The notes beneath the pieces are model-generated. The model did no database searches. It worked only from the letters and a program-made list of their open reading frames with translations, and was not told the DNA's origin. Source: Citrobacter amalonaticus (lineage in GTDB: Bacteria > Pseudomonadota > Gammaproteobacteria > Enterobacterales > Enterobacteriaceae). Taken from it: 64,000 bases of DNA. The translations under genes were made by a program, and so were the position numbers. The stretch spans positions 2,418,001 to 2,482,000 of the forward strand of contig NZ_CP014015.2 of NCBI RefSeq assembly GCF_001559075.2. Reading direction: 5' to 3'. Below, one piece after another: positions 46,506 through 55,292 of the stretch (position 1 is its first letter; each line of letters starts with the position of its first letter).

Positions 46506-47369
46506 ATGACACAACACGAATCGGCGGAGAATTCTCGCGGCCAACTCTTTATTGTACCTACTCCAATCGGGAATTTGTCTGATATTACCCAACGAGCCCT
46601 CGAAGTGTTACAAGCCGTTGATTTAATTGCCGCGGAAGATACTCGTCATACCGGATTATTATTGCAGCATTTCGCGATTAATGCCCGATTGTTCGCCCTG
46701 CACGATCATAACGAGCAGCAAAAAGCGGAAACGCTGGTGGCGAAGCTGAAAGAGGGGCAGAACATCGCGTTGGTTTCCGATGCCGGAACGCCGCTGATCA
46801 ACGATCCGGGGTACCACCTCGTGCGTACCTGTCGTGAGCAGGGCATCCGTGTCGTGCCGTTGCCGGGGCCCTGTGCGGCGATAGCTGCATTAAGCGCGGC
46901 GGGGTTGCCGTCCGATCGCTTCTGCTATGAAGGTTTTTTACCGGCGAAATCAAAAGGACGCCGTGACGCGCTGAAAGCTATCGAAACCGAGCCGCGTACG
47001 CTGATTTTCTATGAATCCACCCATCGCCTGTTAGACAGTCTGGAAGATATGGTCGCGGTGTGGGGCGAATCCCGTTATGTAGTGCTGGCGCGCGAGCTGA
47101 CCAAAACCTGGGAGACGATCCACGGCGCACCGGTGGGTGAACTGCTGGCGTGGGTTAAAGAGGATGAAAACCGGCGTAAAGGCGAGATGGTGCTGATTGT
47201 AGAGGGGCACAAGGCGCAGGAAGATGAACTGCCCGCCGATGCCCTGCGCACCCTTGCGTTGTTACAGGCCGAGTTGCCGTTGAAGAAAGCCGCGGCGCTG
47301 GCGGCTGAAATCCACGGCGTGAAAAAGAATGCCCTGTACAAATATGCGCTGGAGCAGCAGGGGGAGTAA
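46506..47369 (+). CDS. rsmI: 16S rRNA (cytidine1402-2'-O)-methyltransferase RsmI
   Basis: Methylates the 2'-OH of C1402 in 16S rRNA at the decoding centre. The 287-residue tetrapyrrole-methylase-like protein has VPTPIGNLSDIT, LVSDAGTPLINDPGY (SAM site) and the FYEGFLPAK-type motif (here CYEGFLPAKSKGR), plus a C-terminal RsmI domain. The start is ATG at 46506. A perfect 38-bp palindrome begins 3 bp after the stop. It marks the border with the aga island. Confidence 0.96.
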   Translation: MTQHESAENSRGQLFIVPTPIGNLSDITQRALEVLQAVDLIAAEDTRHTGLLLQHFAINARLFALHDHNEQQKAETLVAKLKEGQNIALVSDAGTPLINDPGYHLVRTCREQGIRVVPLPGPCAAIAALSAAGLPSDRFCYEGFLPAKSKGRRDALKAIETEPRTLIFYESTHRLLDSLEDMVAVWGESRYVVLARELTKTWETIHGAPVGELLAWVKEDENRRKGEMVLIVEGHKAQEDELPADALRTLALLQAELPLKKAAALAAEIHGVKKNALYKYALEQQGE

Positions 47370-47371
47370 AT

Positions 47372-47409
47372 TCAACAGACACGCTGCAACGTTGCAGCGT
47401 GTCTGTTGA
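47372..47409. repeat. perfect 38-bp palindrome between rsmI and agaI
   Basis: Positions 47372-47390 (TCAACAGACACGCTGCAAC) are exactly complementary to 47391-47409, with no spacer. It fills most of the 49-bp gap between the two convergent stops. There is no T-run on either strand, so it is not an ordinary intrinsic terminator. Confidence 0.9.
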
Positions 47410-47418
47410 GGTGAGTTG

Positions 47419-48138
47419 TTACCGATCAGAATATCGCGAGCCATCCAATAAGAATGTCGTATTGTCATGCAGCCATAAAAACGAGGCCGGAATCGCCGTT
47501 GTCACGGTAGCGGTCAGGTATTTTTCGACAGCGGCCTGCTTGCCTTCCCCGGCAACCAGCAGCAAAATTTCTTTTGCGTTGAGGATCTCCTTCAGGCCCA
47601 GCGTGATACCGTGCGTCACCGGACGACCGGCCGTTTTCAGCATGTCGTGATGGCGCGTTTGGTCATCAAGCCTGCTGATATGGCAACACGGCTCCAGCGC
47701 GGTTCCCGGCTCGTTCAGCCCCAGATGACCATTTTTGCCGATGCCCAGTACGCATAAATCGAGACCGCCCCGACAGGCAATCAAATCCGTCACGCGTTCG
47801 CACTCCGCTTCGTCGATATTTTCCGACTGAAAACCGATCAACTGTTCCGGGCGCAGGCCAAGCGGTTGCACGATGTGCTGTTGCAGGAACGATTCGCAGG
47901 TACCCGGCGTGTGTAAGGGAATTCCCAGCCACTCATCGAGCTTCACGAAGGTCACGTTCCGGATATCAATGTGATGCTGCTGTATTTTCTCGACAAAGAA
48001 ACGATAGGTCAGTTCAGGTGTGGCACCGGTCGCCAGGCAAATCGTCGCGTCAGGTTTGTCCTGTATGACCTGAATCAACCGTTCGCTGGCGCGATCGCTG
48101 AGCGCATCGTAGTGGTCGCAGTACTGTATGCATTGCAT
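47419..48138 (-). CDS. agaI: AgaI, NagB/6-phosphogluconolactonase-like protein
   Basis: The 239-residue protein belongs to the glucosamine-6-phosphate deaminase/6-phosphogluconolactonase family. It has LATGATPELTYRFF, FVKLDEWLGIP and GIGKNGHLGLNEPG, the last two being the deaminase active-site loops. It was once thought to deaminate galactosamine 6-phosphate, but genetic work in E. coli assigns that to AgaS, and agaI is dispensable there. It is last in the agaSYBCDI order. It is about a dozen residues shorter at the N-terminus than the E. coli form. Confidence 0.93.
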   Translation of the reverse strand: MQCIQYCDHYDALSDRASERLIQVIQDKPDATICLATGATPELTYRFFVEKIQQHHIDIRNVTFVKLDEWLGIPLHTPGTCESFLQQHIVQPLGLRPEQLIGFQSENIDEAECERVTDLIACRGGLDLCVLGIGKNGHLGLNEPGTALEPCCHISRLDDQTRHHDMLKTAGRPVTHGITLGLKEILNAKEILLLVAGEGKQAAVEKYLTATVTTAIPASFLWLHDNTTFLLDGSRYSDR

Positions 48139-48191
48139 TTGTCAGTCATCCTTTTGACGAGGGGCGCACGTACCGTCGCGCCCCGTTCGGT

Positions 48192-48983
48192 TTACAAAAT
48201 GCCGAGTGCGGAAGAGACGATAGAAAGCACAAAAGTGACGCCGATTAACAGGACCGGATGCGCTTTTTTCACCCGCAGCAGGTAGTACATCAGCAGCGTG
48301 TAGCCCATCGGTAAAATGTTCGGGAAGACCTTGTCAAAGAAATCCTTTTGTAGTGCCACATTGTGCGTGCTGTCGATGGCAAAAGAGGTCACGACATCGA
48401 TATGGACGTAAGAGGCGATCAGACCGCCAATCACCGTGATCCCGAGGATCGTCGCTGAACGGGCGATCATCTGCGAGTTTTCCCTCACCTTATCAATGGC
48501 TTTTACCCCGACCGAATAGCCAACGTGAGTCCAGCCGACGCGCAGGAAAAAGATCATCAGATAGACGGCGAAAAACAGAATCGGCCCCAGCAAATTGCCC
48601 TGGCTGGCGAAAGAGGAGCAGATCCCCGCCATGATCGGCAGTAAGGTGAACCAGAAAATAGCATCGCCAATCCCGGCGATGGGGCCAAACAGCGCCACTT
48701 TCAGACCTTTAATGGTGTCGCGGTTCTCTCCTTTCTCTTCCATGGAGATCAGTAACCCCATCAGAAAACCGACGAGGTTGGGGTGAGTATTGATAAATTC
48801 CAGATGATCTTTCATGGCCGCACTCAGCCCCGGCTTATCATCTTTATAGATTTTTTTCAGAATCGGCAGCATCGCCCAGGTAAAGCCGCCCGCCTGCATC
48901 CTTTCATAGTTAAAGCTCGCCTGAAGAAGGGAAGAGCGGAAGCCAAGACGGGTAATGTCTTTTTTACTGATTTCAGATCCCAT
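48192..48983 (-). CDS. agaD: galactosamine PTS EIID component AgaD
   Basis: The 263-residue EIID subunit of the mannose-family (Man) PTS permease. The family opening is FRSSLLQASFNYERMQAGGF, and GLKVALFGPIAGIGDAIFW is the conserved membrane region. With AgaB and AgaC it imports galactosamine in E. coli. Start 48983 (MGSEISKKDITRLG) overlaps the agaC 3' end by 11 bases. A longer frame to 49133 is out of register with any homology. Confidence 0.96.
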   Translation of the reverse strand: MGSEISKKDITRLGFRSSLLQASFNYERMQAGGFTWAMLPILKKIYKDDKPGLSAAMKDHLEFINTHPNLVGFLMGLLISMEEKGENRDTIKGLKVALFGPIAGIGDAIFWFTLLPIMAGICSSFASQGNLLGPILFFAVYLMIFFLRVGWTHVGYSVGVKAIDKVRENSQMIARSATILGITVIGGLIASYVHIDVVTSFAIDSTHNVALQKDFFDKVFPNILPMGYTLLMYYLLRVKKAHPVLLIGVTFVLSIVSSALGIL

Positions 48984-49779
48984 TGCTGTAATCCTCTTCA
49001 TCATCATTTTTACGGGCGACAGGCTGGGGTTGCGCCTGCTGTTTAGCTTTAGCATTGAAAAATTCGTACACGGCGAAGCCCGCGCCGAGGACGGCGACCG
49101 GGAGCAGGTTGTTGACCTGGATGTAGCAGACAAAGAGGAAGCCGGCGATCAGGTAAGGAATGTACTGCGCTTTGAACATCACGCGCAGCAACAGACCAAA
49201 ACCAACGGCAGGCAGAATACCGCCCGCAACTTCAAAACCATGAGTAAGCCAGGCGGGCATGGCTTTCACCAGTGCCTGCATGGCGCCCTGCGCCAGATAG
49301 GTACACAGAAACGCGATAATGGCGTAAGAGCAGGCGACAATCAGCGTCGTCAGCCAGTTCAGACGGGCAAATGCGCGGGTGTTGGCTTCTTTCGCGCAGT
49401 TGTCGGCCCTGGACATAAACAGGGAGAAGGCGGAATAGAAGAACAGAATCACGTATTGCATCAGCAGGCTGAACGGCAGGCCAAGGCCGATGGCGGTTTT
49501 GGCGTCCACGCCGGTAGACCAGGCGATCACCGTGGTCATCAGTCCCGCCATGATGGGGTTTGGCGGTTGTACACCGCCGGCAGGCGTCAAACCAGCAAAA
49601 GCCAGTTCGGTCAGACCGCCGGTGATCAAACCAATATGAATGTCGCCAAGAATGGCACCAGTGAGCGTACAGACAATAATTGGTCTGAATAAAAACAGGG
49701 CTTCCAGCCAAAAATCGATTCCCAGAAAGAAGACTAATGCCGCGAGGGATATCCCTTGTAAAAGCGTTATTTCATGCAT
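48973..49779 (-). CDS. agaC: galactosamine PTS EIIC component AgaC
   Basis: A 268-residue EIIC subunit of the mannose family, with seven to eight membrane segments. It opens MHEITLLQGISLAALVFF and carries GGLTELAFAGLTPAGGVQPP. I start at ATG 49779 because TGAGG lies eight bases upstream. The GTG at 49788 sits inside that ribosome site and is less likely. The stop overlaps the agaD start by 11 bases. Confidence 0.95.
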   Translation of the reverse strand: MHEITLLQGISLAALVFFLGIDFWLEALFLFRPIIVCTLTGAILGDIHIGLITGGLTELAFAGLTPAGGVQPPNPIMAGLMTTVIAWSTGVDAKTAIGLGLPFSLLMQYVILFFYSAFSLFMSRADNCAKEANTRAFARLNWLTTLIVACSYAIIAFLCTYLAQGAMQALVKAMPAWLTHGFEVAGGILPAVGFGLLLRVMFKAQYIPYLIAGFLFVCYIQVNNLLPVAVLGAGFAVYEFFNAKAKQQAQPQPVARKNDDEEDYSNGI

Positions 49780-49833
49780 TTTGAACACCTCATGTAAATA
49801 AGTCCCTTTAATATGAAAACATTGGCTTGTTAT

Positions 49834-50310
49834 TTACTCCGGGATCGCTTCTTTTTGATCGCCAGGGACATCCTGAATAAAAATGTTTACGCCATGTTTC
49901 TTAATGAACTGCAGGTCCTGAAGATCCTGCTCATTGACATAAACTTTGCTGCTGATTTGCTTTTTGCCTTCCGAGAAGTGCATATTGCCGACGTTCACGT
50001 CGTTGAGCGTGATACCGCCTTCGAGCAGCTTTCTGACCGTCTGCGGGGTGCGACAAATCAGGAATATCTTCTGATGCGGCGCGGCCTTACCGATGACATT
50101 GATGGTTTTTTCTATAGAGAAGAAGCGGATACCGAAACCGTAGGTTTCTGCAGTGATGCCCATTAATTTCTGCTGAATCTCATCCTGAGCGACATCATCA
50201 TCCACGACGACCAGCAGATTGGCGCCGATTGTTGATGTCCAGGTGACACCCACCTGACCATGCACCAGTCGGTTATCAATACGCGTTAACAGGATATTTG
50301 GACTGCCCAT
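49834..50310 (-). CDS. agaB: galactosamine PTS EIIB component AgaB
   Basis: The 158-residue EIIB subunit of the mannose-family PTS. Phosphorylation is expected on His17 in RIDNRLVHGQVGV. It is followed by agaC after 54 bp. No EIIA gene lies with agaBCD, so AgaF (53963-54397) is the expected phosphoryl donor for both permeases. The gap to kbaY upstream is 183 bp and contains a hairpin (50440-50469). Confidence 0.95.
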   Translation of the reverse strand: MGSPNILLTRIDNRLVHGQVGVTWTSTIGANLLVVVDDDVAQDEIQQKLMGITAETYGFGIRFFSIEKTINVIGKAAPHQKIFLICRTPQTVRKLLEGGITLNDVNVGNMHFSEGKKQISSKVYVNEQDLQDLQFIKKHGVNIFIQDVPGDQKEAIPE

Positions 50311-50439
50311 ACTTAAATCCTCACCATAAAATAATTGAATGACCGAGTTTGTTGAAATATATTATTCTTACCGTATCGCATTCATTAATTAATTCAGCGT
50401 GATGTAATCTCGTTATTCTCCTCCGCTATTTGGCCAGAA

Positions 50440-50469
50440 AGCGCTACCTGATATTAATCAGATAACGCT
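50440..50469 (-). promoter_or_regulatory. hairpin between kbaY and agaB in the aga transcript
   Basis: Two 13-base arms (50440-50452 and 50457-50469) pair around a 4-base loop. Both mismatches become G-U pairs in the minus-strand RNA but would be A-C in the opposite RNA, so the hairpin is fit for the gene transcript. No T-run follows, which suggests RNA stabilisation or processing. Nothing else is evident in the 183-bp gap. Confidence 0.55.
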
Positions 50470-50493
50470 TCTGAATATCGTGTTGAAATGGTT

Positions 50494-51369
50494 TTAGGCT
50501 AAATCGTGATCAACCACTAATCTGTTGGCCGAACCGCAAACCGTGATTTTACTTCTCACCACTTCTTTCATTGCATCCATACCGACACGCATGTAGTAGC
50601 GCGGATCGTTGCCCTGTGGGTTGTCGGCAAACCACGCTTTCACGGCGTCGGCAAAGGCAATTTTCAGTTCAGTGGCGACGTTAACCTTACAGACGCCCAG
50701 TTCTATCGTGCGGCGGACATACTCGTCAGGCACATCGCTCGCGCCATGTAGCACCAGCGGAATATCCACCACTTCACGAATTTCAGCCAGACGCTGGAAA
50801 TCGATTTTCGGTTTTTTGGTGTAAAGGCCGTGCGCGGTACCGATGGCGACGGCAAGGCTGTCGACGCCGGTCAGCTCAACAAAGCGTCTGGCCTCTTGCG
50901 GATCGGTCAGAAAGGCGCTTTCTGCGTCAACGCTCATATCATCTTCGACGCCACCCAGTCGCCCCAGCTCCGCTTCGACGCTGCAATCGCGGGCGTGGCA
51001 GAAATCCACCACCGATTTCACCAGCTTCACGTTTTCTTCAAACGGGAAATGGCTACCGTCGATCATGGCGCTGCGCACTCCGGCGTTCACTTTATGGCGA
51101 ATGTCGTCCAGCGATTCATGATGATCGAGATGCAGCGCCAGCGGCATGCCGTAAGTGGTGGAGTAGGCGGTGCACAGTGCGTAAAGCTCTTCCAGCGCGA
51201 TATGTTTAAAGGTGCCTGGCGTACCGGCGAGGATCACCGGCGATTGCATTTCGCTACACACTTCGAGGATCGCCTGGATCGTCTCGGCATTATGGATGTT
51301 GAAGGCCGGTACGGCGTAGCCTTTTGCCTGGGCATCCTGCAAGAGATACTTCGTGGAAATGATGCTCAT
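50494..51369 (-). CDS. kbaY: tagatose-1,6-bisphosphate aldolase catalytic subunit KbaY
   Basis: Class II zinc aldolase that splits tagatose 1,6-bisphosphate into glyceraldehyde 3-phosphate and dihydroxyacetone phosphate. The 291-residue protein has the zinc-binding HLDHHES segment (about 80-86), then GSHFPFEENVKLV, EAELGRLGG, GTAHGLY and LVLHGASD with the other ligands. The C-terminus is about five residues longer than K-12 (ends NRLVVDHDLA). It needs KbaZ for full activity. It follows agaS after 12 bp. Confidence 0.97.
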   Translation of the reverse strand: MSIISTKYLLQDAQAKGYAVPAFNIHNAETIQAILEVCSEMQSPVILAGTPGTFKHIALEELYALCTAYSTTYGMPLALHLDHHESLDDIRHKVNAGVRSAMIDGSHFPFEENVKLVKSVVDFCHARDCSVEAELGRLGGVEDDMSVDAESAFLTDPQEARRFVELTGVDSLAVAIGTAHGLYTKKPKIDFQRLAEIREVVDIPLVLHGASDVPDEYVRRTIELGVCKVNVATELKIAFADAVKAWFADNPQGNDPRYYMRVGMDAMKEVVRSKITVCGSANRLVVDHDLA

Positions 51370-51381
51370 GATCGGATCCTC

Positions 51382-52536
51382 TTAAGCCTGCCACGGGTGA
51401 ATAACGACGCCCTGTACCACGCGGTTGACCGTACCGCTGCGGGACGGGGTATCCGGCGTATTACCGACAGTAATGGACTGGGTGAGCGCAAAGACCTGGG
51501 CATACATCAGGTAGCAGAACGCCAGTTCGGTATCGATGAAATGACGCGCAGGCGGCAGCAAAATATGCGGGCCAGCTTCGATAAGGGAATCGCTTTCGGC
51601 TGCAATGGCAACAACGCGCATGGCCTGATCATCGCGACGCAGCTCCGCCAGCAGATCGAGATCGTACTGTCGGGTGTAAGGGTGGCTGGAGATATACACC
51701 ACGATCAGCGTTTCGTTATCCACCAGTGATTTCGGACCGTGACGGAAGCCGGTTGGCGAATCGTAAAACGCCGCCAGCTTACCGGCGGTCAGTTCCAGCA
51801 CTTTCAGGGCTGATTCACGCGCCGCACCCTGCAATCCGCCGCTGCCGAGGTAGACGATCCGTTTCCAACTTTCATTGCCAAACACGCCGTGGCTGAAATC
51901 CCCCAGTGAAGACAGGATCGTCTGGCAGCGATCCGCGACATCGCGGAAGGTCTGGCTGTTGAAGAGTTTCGGTGCGAACACCGCCAGGCAACTGGCCATC
52001 ATGGTGGTAATACTGCTGGTCATCGCAAAACCGCGATCGTGCGTTTCTGCCGGCATCAGCAAAGCAAAGGCGTTATCGCTTGCCACCGCGTTCTGGTACA
52101 GGCTGCCCGCTTCATTGCAGGTGATCGAAAGGTGATAGCACTCAGGGACGAACTGGTTTGCCAGTTCCACTGCGGCCACGCTTTCCGGGCTGTTGCCGGA
52201 ACGGGCAAATGAGACCAGCAGCAGCGGATGCGCCGGATTCAGATAATCCATCGGATTGGTGACCAGATCGGTGGTCGGTACTGCGCTGATGTTTTGCCCC
52301 GTGTGGCTGGCAAGCCAGGGAGAGATGATCTCGCCAATGAATGCCGAGGTACCCGCTCCGGTCAGAACGATCCGCAGATCGTCTTTGCGCAGTAGTGGCG
52401 CGAGAAAGTTGTCGATCGCGGTACGAATCGCGTCAATGTTCGTCAGCGATCGGATCCAACTGGCAGGCTGCTGGCGGATCTCTTCTTCAGTCCAGGTTCC
52501 GGTTGTTGCCGCTGCAGGGGTATAGGTTTCTGGCAT
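51382..52536 (-). CDS. agaS: galactosamine-6-phosphate deaminase/isomerase AgaS
   Basis: Converts galactosamine 6-phosphate to tagatose 6-phosphate and ammonia. The 384-residue protein has two SIS domains: LTGAGTSAFIGEI and FARSGNSPES in the first, LGSGGLQGAARESALKVLELT and the following FYDSPTGFRHGPKS in the second. Start 52536 (MPETYTPAAA) follows AAGGA. A longer frame to 52581 crosses the promoter region. It opens the agaS-kbaY-agaBCD-agaI unit, with AgaR operators just upstream. Confidence 0.97.
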   Translation of the reverse strand: MPETYTPAAATTGTWTEEEIRQQPASWIRSLTNIDAIRTAIDNFLAPLLRKDDLRIVLTGAGTSAFIGEIISPWLASHTGQNISAVPTTDLVTNPMDYLNPAHPLLLVSFARSGNSPESVAAVELANQFVPECYHLSITCNEAGSLYQNAVASDNAFALLMPAETHDRGFAMTSSITTMMASCLAVFAPKLFNSQTFRDVADRCQTILSSLGDFSHGVFGNESWKRIVYLGSGGLQGAARESALKVLELTAGKLAAFYDSPTGFRHGPKSLVDNETLIVVYISSHPYTRQYDLDLLAELRRDDQAMRVVAIAAESDSLIEAGPHILLPPARHFIDTELAFCYLMYAQVFALTQSITVGNTPDTPSRSGTVNRVVQGVVIHPWQA

Positions 52537-52589
52537 AACGTAAGTCCTTAGTCTTGTGAATTCCACATCAGACGCTGGCAAAATGTCGC

Positions 52590-52613
52590 TATCTTTCGTT
52601 TCGTTTCACTTGT
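52590..52613. promoter_or_regulatory. AgaR operator upstream of agaS
   Basis: ATCTTTCGTTTCGTTTCACT within this 24-bp site agrees with the degenerate AgaR consensus of E. coli (TTTC-purine-TTT-pyrimidine-purine-TTT-pyrimidine) at all but one position. It is 53 bp from the agaS start. Confidence 0.85.
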
Positions 52614-52666
52614 TCACATGATCGATTGATTAAAATCTATAGGAAAGAAATCGAAAGTTCAATGAT

Positions 52667-52690
52667 GCAAAATGAAATAAAACGAAAAGT
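52667..52690. promoter_or_regulatory. second AgaR-like operator upstream of agaS
   Basis: On the minus strand, TTTCGTTTTATTTC followed by ATTTTG fits the core of the AgaR consensus. It is about 77 bp upstream of the first site, the sort of spacing that could allow looping. The region in between holds the likely agaS promoter. Confidence 0.7.
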
Positions 52691-52779
52691 GTGATCGATT
52701 GTACGGAGAGCGTTTTTATCTTATTGATCTGTAATAATTCTCTCTGAACGTCCTGGGGTGAGGGTTTTCTTAAGCGAAA

Positions 52780-52815
52780 GGAAAAGAAAGGCCTTACGAT
52801 TCATGATCGAAGGCC
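52780..52815 (-). terminator. candidate terminator after agaA
   Basis: On the minus strand GGCCTTCGAT and ATCGTAAGGCC form a stem with one bulged base, followed by TTTCTTTTCC. It lies 17 bp after the agaA stop. Confidence 0.5.
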
Positions 52816-52832
52816 AGGGAGAAAAAAAAGGG

Positions 52833-53966
52833 TCAAAGGGGGAGGAGCTGACCCTGAATCCAGATCTGTTGTAAATGCAGTCCGCCGTCGAGGGCGATCA
52901 TGCTGGCGCGTTTGCCCACGGCTAACGATCCTAAGTGGCTGTCGATCCCCAGCAGCCGCGCCGGATGGAGCGAGGCCATATGGATCGCATCCTCAGGGGC
53001 GATGCCTGTCAGTTCAACCATATTGCGCACTGCCGCATCCACCGACAACGTACTGCCCGCCAGGCCACCCGATGCGGTTCGCACAATTCCGTCGTGCATT
53101 TCGACTTTTTCACCACACAGCGTGTAGTTTCCGTCGGGCATACCGGCGGCCTGCATCGCATCAGTGATCAGTACCAGCCTCTCTTTGGCACAGCAGCAAC
53201 AGAGCTTCATGGCGGCCGGATGGACGTGGTGTCCGTCGGCGATGAGCTCCAGCCACGCGCGTGGATCGGTGAGTCCCGCGCCGACCATTCCAGGCTCCCG
53301 GTGATGGAGTCCGGTCATGCCGTTGTAGCAGTGCACAAGTCCGTTCGCGCCTGCGTCAAAGGCGGCCTGGGTTTGCGCCCAGGTCGCTGCGCTATGCCCC
53401 AGCATCACCCGCAAACCCTGCTGCCTGAGATGGCGAATCGCCTGCAATGCGCCCGGTTTTTCCGGTGCCAGCGCCACCACCCGCAGGGTCTGTCGTGAAA
53501 TGGCGATCAGCTCATCCAGTTCCGTGAGGTCCAGTTCCCGAAACAGTTCCGGGGGATGGGCGCCTTTATTCTGCGGCGTGAAGTACGGCCCTTCCAGATA
53601 ACTTCCGAGCACCTGGGCGCCAGGCCCGCCGGAATAACAACGTTGAGCGATGCGCTCCAGCGCGTGGTGAATCGTCTTCAGCGGCGCGGTGACGGTGGTG
53701 GGGAGCCAACTGGCAACCCCTTCACGCGCTTTGTGCATCGCCAGCTTGTCGAGTGCGTCCGGTTCATCGTCCATCACATCGACCCCCGCGCCGCCGTGGA
53801 CGTGAGTATCGATATAGGCAGGACACAGTAGCTCGGCGTCGCGCACGGTGATACCCGCAGCAATCGGCTCGATGGCCGTGATGACGCCTTCTTCAACGCG
53901 CAACTGATGATCGTCCAGCCAGCCCTGCTCGGTGAGCAGGCGTCTGGCGCGCAAAACCTGCGTCAT
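52833..53966 (-). CDS. agaA: N-acetylgalactosamine-6-phosphate deacetylase AgaA
   Basis: Removes the acetyl group from GalNAc 6-phosphate. The 377-residue amidohydrolase has YIDTHVHGG (HxH metal site), LEGPYF with the metal Glu, LGHSAAT, HCYNGM and catalytic Asp in LITDAMQAAG. It is intact. In K-12 this gene is truncated by the deletion that fuses agaW and agaA. Start 53966 (MTQVLRARRL) overlaps the agaF stop by four bases (ATGA). A longer frame to 53999 is rejected. Confidence 0.97.
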   Translation of the reverse strand: MTQVLRARRLLTEQGWLDDHQLRVEEGVITAIEPIAAGITVRDAELLCPAYIDTHVHGGAGVDVMDDEPDALDKLAMHKAREGVASWLPTTVTAPLKTIHHALERIAQRCYSGGPGAQVLGSYLEGPYFTPQNKGAHPPELFRELDLTELDELIAISRQTLRVVALAPEKPGALQAIRHLRQQGLRVMLGHSAATWAQTQAAFDAGANGLVHCYNGMTGLHHREPGMVGAGLTDPRAWLELIADGHHVHPAAMKLCCCCAKERLVLITDAMQAAGMPDGNYTLCGEKVEMHDGIVRTASGGLAGSTLSVDAAVRNMVELTGIAPEDAIHMASLHPARLLGIDSHLGSLAVGKRASMIALDGGLHLQQIWIQGQLLPL

Positions 53967-54397
53967 ATCCCTTCCTCGATGGGGTGCTCCTCGCGGCAAC
54001 GCCCCAGCTCGTCAACCAGGCTGGTCAGGCCGCGATGCCCGCACTCCAGCGCCTGCACACGAAATGCTTCGCTGCTGAGTCCTTCGCGATCCAGCACCAT
54101 CTCCAGCAGCAGTTGCAGGTTAGTGCCGGTGATCACTTCCCGGCCAGGTTTCAACATCGCCAGCGTAGAGGCGACGCGAAACGGTGTGCCGCCGAGCAGG
54201 TCGGTCAGGAAAACGATATCTTCCTCGCCGTCCAGTTGTTCAATCGCCTGCTCAAGCTGCGAGGTGAGCAGCGCAGTGGTGGAGGTTTCCGGAAAGTCGA
54301 TGGCGATAAACTGCGACTGCTCGCCGAGGATCTGTTTCATCGCTTTTTCCATACCGCTGGCAAACCCACCGTGCCCCGTCAAAATAATACCTAACAT
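53963..54397 (-). CDS. agaF: GalNAc/GalN PTS EIIA component AgaF
   Basis: The 144-residue EIIA protein of the mannose-family PTS has its phospho-acceptor His9 in LTGHGGFASGM and the family motif FLTDLLGGTPFRVA. It is the only EIIA in the island, so it probably passes phosphate to both AgaV and AgaB. Its stop overlaps the agaA start (ATGA). K-12 lacks this gene. Confidence 0.96.
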   Translation of the reverse strand: MLGIILTGHGGFASGMEKAMKQILGEQSQFIAIDFPETSTTALLTSQLEQAIEQLDGEEDIVFLTDLLGGTPFRVASTLAMLKPGREVITGTNLQLLLEMVLDREGLSSEAFRVQALECGHRGLTSLVDELGRCREEHPIEEGI

Positions 54398-54413
54398 CGA
54401 AGACCTCTTTGCT

Positions 54414-55292
54414 TTACAGGAAGTGACAGAACTTGCCGACGACGCCCAGTACCACGGTGATACCGATAAGGCGCAGCGGACTCCAGCCGCGACGGACTAA
54501 CCAGAACATCGTCAGGGTATAGACCAGCGGTAAAAAAGCGGGCATCAGTTTGTCGATCACGTCTGCCTGGAGCTTAACGACCGCATCCCCCGCCTTGATT
54601 TCGAGCGTGGTATTCAGACGCACATAGGTCGCCACAAGTGCGCCAATGACCGTCATCCCGACGATAGACGCCGCGTGGCCCACTTTCTTCGTATTGGCCT
54701 TGATGAGCGGAATGGCGGCGACCCCCATACGATAAGCATAGTGCGCCAGGCCAAAACGCAGACCCAGATGGACCACGTTAAACAGCACAATAAAGACCAC
54801 CGCGCCGAGGATCGAACCCTGCAAAGCCAGACTGGCCCCGATGCCGCCGCAAATCGGCAACAGCGTTAGCCAGAACATTGCATCGCCAATCCCGCCGAGC
54901 GGTGCGCCAACGGCAATTTTGGTGCTCTGAATACTGTTAACGTCCTGCTTTGAGCGCTCCATCGCCAGAATGATGCCAATGACAAACGTCACCAGGAAGG
55001 GGTGGGTATTGAAGAAACCCATGTGGCCTTTCATGGCGCGCGCCAGGTCGCGTTTATTGGTGTGGATCTTTTTCAGCGCAGGCAGCAGCCCGTAAAGCCA
55101 ACCGGAAGCCTGCATACGTTCATAGTTAAATGACGCCTGCAATAGCATGGAACGCCAGGCGACCCGGTTGATATCTTTTTTGGTCAACTCTGCGCCAATG
55201 CTCTGATCTTCATAGATGTTTTCGTTTACGCCGGAAAGCAGCGTTTCTTCGCTGTCGGAAACAGTCGGAAGAGTTTGTTGATTAGATGCCAT
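54414..55292 (-). CDS. agaE: N-acetylgalactosamine PTS EIID component AgaE
   Basis: A 292-residue EIID subunit of the mannose family. It opens with a polar N-terminus (MASNQQTLPTVSDSEE), then the conserved WRSMLLQASFNYERMQASG and IAVGAPLGGIGDAMFW. With AgaV and AgaW it makes the GalNAc permease. It is longer than AgaD by the polar N-terminal stretch. It overlaps the agaW stop by 11 bases, the same overlap as agaD with agaC. Confidence 0.96.
   Translation of the reverse strand: MASNQQTLPTVSDSEETLLSGVNENIYEDQSIGAELTKKDINRVAWRSMLLQASFNYERMQASGWLYGLLPALKKIHTNKRDLARAMKGHMGFFNTHPFLVTFVIGIILAMERSKQDVNSIQSTKIAVGAPLGGIGDAMFWLTLLPICGGIGASLALQGSILGAVVFIVLFNVVHLGLRFGLAHYAYRMGVAAIPLIKANTKKVGHAASIVGMTVIGALVATYVRLNTTLEIKAGDAVVKLQADVIDKLMPAFLPLVYTLTMFWLVRRGWSPLRLIGITVVLGVVGKFCHFL

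Noticed and set aside
50830..51729. 299-codon plus-strand open frame opposite kbaY and agaS
   Set aside because: Shadow frame across two well-identified genes on the other strand.
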